Positions 6,026 through 7,903 of a stretch of 7,903 nt of DNA are shown here, piece by piece (position 1 is the first letter of the stretch; the number at the start of each line of letters is the position of its first letter). Source of the DNA: Phycisphaerales bacterium. GTDB lineage: Bacteria; Planctomycetota; Phycisphaerae; Phycisphaerales; UBA1924. The stretch is from assembly GCA_029260415.1 (NCBI GenBank), contig JAJDDH010000319.1, positions 1 through 7,903 of the forward strand, read 5' to 3'. Position numbers and translations under genes: made by a program. The notes under the pieces were generated by a model that saw only the letters and a program-made list of their open reading frames with translations, ran no database searches and was not told the origin of the DNA.

Positions 6026-7903
6026 ATGCGAACCGCCGCCCCCACCATCGCCGCGATTGCCGCCGGCGCCGCGACCGTCGCATTGGCCCTCAGCCTCCCG
6101 ACCGCCGACCCGCGCGTGCACACCATCGAGGCGGGCCTGATCGACGAGTTCGTCAACTGGGAAACCCCCCACGTCTCCCCGATCACCATGACACCCGACG
6201 CCTCCCGCCTCCTCGCGGTCAACACCCCCGACAACCGCCTCGAAGTCCTCTCCCTCGCCGGCGCGCTGCCCGAGCCAGAGGCGTCGATCCCCGTCGGGCT
6301 CGACCCCGTCTCCGTCCGCGCCCGATCCAACTCCGAGGCCTGGGTAGTCAACCACATCTCCGATTCCATCTCCGTGGTTGATCTCACGACGATGCACGTC
6401 ACGCGCACAATCACCACCGCCGACGAGCCCGCCGACGTCGTCTTCGCGGGCGTGCCCGAGCGCGCCGTCGTCACCTGCTCCCCGGCCAATCTCGTGCAGG
6501 TCTTCGACCCGAATGATCCCGCAACCCCCCTCGCCGAGATCGACATCGAGGGCGAGGACCCCCGCGCCCTGGCCGTCAGCCCCGACGGCATGACCGTCTA
6601 CGCCGCCATCTTCGAGTCGGGCAACGCCACCACCATCATGGGCGGGGGCATCGTCAGCGACGGCACCCTCGCCTTCCCCCCCAACGTCGTGAACCACGCC
6701 CTCGGTCCATGGTCCGGGCTCAACCCCCCGCCCAACGACGGCGCGTCCTTCGACCCCCCGCTCAACGGCGCCAACCCCAACCCCATCCGCGTCGGGCTCA
6801 TCGTCCGCCAGGACGAACAGGGCGACTGGCACGACGACAACGAAGGCGACTGGACCAGCCTCGTCTCGGGCGACTTCGCATCCCTCTCCGGGCGCCAGCC
6901 CGGCTGGACCCTCGTCGACCAGGACCTGGCCATCATCGACGCCTCCTCCATGGGCGTCTCCTACGCAACCAGACTCATGAACGCCTGCATGGGCGTGGGC
7001 GTCAACCCCGCCACGGGCCAGGTCGCCGTCGTAGGCCTCGAGCACACCAACGAGGTCCGCTTCGAGCCCGTCGTCAACGGACGCTTCGTCCGCGTCCACG
7101 GCGCCGTCATCGACCCGACCAACCCCGCCAACAACACCCTGGCCGATCTCAACCCCCACCTCACCTACACCGACGGCGCCGGCTTCGTCCCCGTCGCTCA
7201 GTCGCAGCGCGACATGTCGCTGGGCGACCCACGCGCCGTCGTCTTCAGCTCAGACGGCGTCACCGCCTACGTCGCCGCCATGGGCTCCAACAACGTCGGC
7301 ATCTTCGACAGCGCCCTCTCCCGCGCAGGCGCCGACACCATCGAGGTCGGCGAAGGCCCCACGGGCCTCAGCCTCGACGAGCCCCGCGACCGCCTCTACG
7401 TCATGAACAAGTTCGCTGGCTCGATCTCCGTCGTCGATCTCATGACCGAGACCGAGATCACCCAGGTCCAGCTCTTCGACCCCACGCCCCAGGCCATCAA
7501 AGTCGGTCGCAAGCACCTCTACGACACCCACAAAAACTCCGGTTTGGGCCAGGCCTCCTGCGCCTCGTGCCACATCGACTCACGCACCGACCGCCTCGCC
7601 TGGGACCTGGGCGACCCCGCGGGCGAGATGAAAGCCTTCGAGGGCAACTGCCCCGACGGCGGCTGCGGCAACTGGCACCCCATGAAGGGCCCGATGACCA
7701 CGCAAACATTGCAGGACATCATCGGCAAAGAACCACACCACTGGCGAGGCGACCGCACCGGCATCGAAGAGTTCAACGGCGCCTTCATCGGACTCCTCGG
7801 CGACGACACCGACCTCACACCCACCGAGATGCAGGAGTTCGAGGACTTCCTCGCCTCCATCCACTTCCCCCCCAACCCCTTCCGCAACCTCGACAACTCC
7901 CTC
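6026..7903 (+). CDS. Secreted YVTN-type beta-propeller / cytochrome c protein (3' end outside window)
   Basis: 626 residues are visible and the frame is still open at the window end. ATG 6026 is preceded by GGAGAG (6014-6019) at 6 bases. An N-terminal hydrophobic stretch (about 7-24) is a signal peptide or membrane anchor. Residues about 45-485 show propeller-blade repeats of the YVTN/YncE kind, for example AWVVNHISDSISVVDL 105-120, ALAVSPDGMTVYAA 181-194, AYVAAMGSNNVGIFD 414-428 and LYVMNKFAGSISVVDL 457-472. A larger insertion of about 100 residues sits between the early and late blades. A covalent c-type haem site CASCH is at 512-516, followed by HPMKGPMTTQTL (551-562; M553 or M557 may be the distal ligand) and HHWRGDR 571-577. 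Related proteins often carry a second haem motif further on, which would be past the edge. Likely role: periplasmic or surface electron transfer or oxidation; the substrate is unknown. Confidence 0.85.
   Translation, partial: MRTAAPTIAAIAAGAATVALALSLPTADPRVHTIEAGLIDEFVNWETPHVSPITMTPDASRLLAVNTPDNRLEVLSLAGALPEPEASIPVGLDPVSVRARSNSEAWVVNHISDSISVVDLTTMHVTRTITTADEPADVVFAGVPERAVVTCSPANLVQVFDPNDPATPLAEIDIEGEDPRALAVSPDGMTVYAAIFESGNATTIMGGGIVSDGTLAFPPNVVNHALGPWSGLNPPPNDGASFDPPLNGANPNPIRVGLIVRQDEQGDWHDDNEGDWTSLVSGDFASLSGRQPGWTLVDQDLAIIDASSMGVSYATRLMNACMGVGVNPATGQVAVVGLEHTNEVRFEPVVNGRFVRVHGAVIDPTNPANNTLADLNPHLTYTDGAGFVPVAQSQRDMSLGDPRAVVFSSDGVTAYVAAMGSNNVGIFDSALSRAGADTIEVGEGPTGLSLDEPRDRLYVMNKFAGSISVVDLMTETEITQVQLFDPTPQAIKVGRKHLYDTHKNSGLGQASCASCHIDSRTDRLAWDLGDPAGEMKAFEGNCPDGGCGNWHPMKGPMTTQTLQDIIGKEPHHWRGDRTGIEEFNGAFIGLLGDDTDLTPTEMQEFEDFLASIHFPPNPFRNLDNSL

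Noticed and set aside
5246..7159. Very long - strand open frame of 637 codons opposite the second dockerin-tail and cytochrome genes
   Set aside because: It is Gly/Val/Asp/Glu-rich, as expected from reading GC-rich C-ending codons backwards. It spans two genes that have signal peptides, ribosome sites and recognisable motifs on the + strand.

Overview
The window reads as a chromosomal segment of a high-GC planctomycete, most likely from the Phycisphaerae/Phycisphaerales. Three things point there: two neighbouring secreted proteins end in the paired-repeat, GC-bounded dockerin-like tail typical of that group, a secreted peroxidase ends in a PAP-type variant of the PEP-CTERM sorting signal, and a propeller-cytochrome of a kind common in Planctomycetota follows. 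The assignment is an inference from protein families; no rRNA marker is present.

Layout, left to right. Positions 1-720 (+) hold the C-terminal third of NAD-dependent DNA ligase (ligA). After a 70-base gap containing a short direct repeat comes a complete CYTH-domain protein (791-1330, +). Convergent with it, only 7 bases away, is a complete secreted animal-type haem peroxidase (1338-2954, -, GTG start). The gene-poor stretch 2955-3432 holds a compact tRNA-Phe(GAA) unit on the - strand with its own promoter and intrinsic terminator, plus a small inverted repeat of unknown role. From 3433 three + strand genes run in series: a secreted NxxGxVAF-type repeat protein with a dockerin-like tail (3433-4857), a second, unrelated secreted protein with the same tail (4898-5953), and a secreted beta-propeller/cytochrome c protein (6026 to beyond the window end).

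The left edge is housekeeping. The right two thirds is an export-oriented region: four consecutive protein genes encode exported proteins, two of them haem proteins (peroxidase and cytochrome) and two sharing a tail module. The two dockerin-tail genes are 40 bases apart and are probably co-transcribed; the cytochrome gene may join them or use its own weak promoter. A joint function is speculative. The most distinctive observations are the altered calcium loops of the dockerin-like tails, the intact peroxidase active site, and a codon-ending bias that changes with gene strand (C-ending on +, G-ending on -). I did not find a convincing new defence system, CRISPR array or mobile element.
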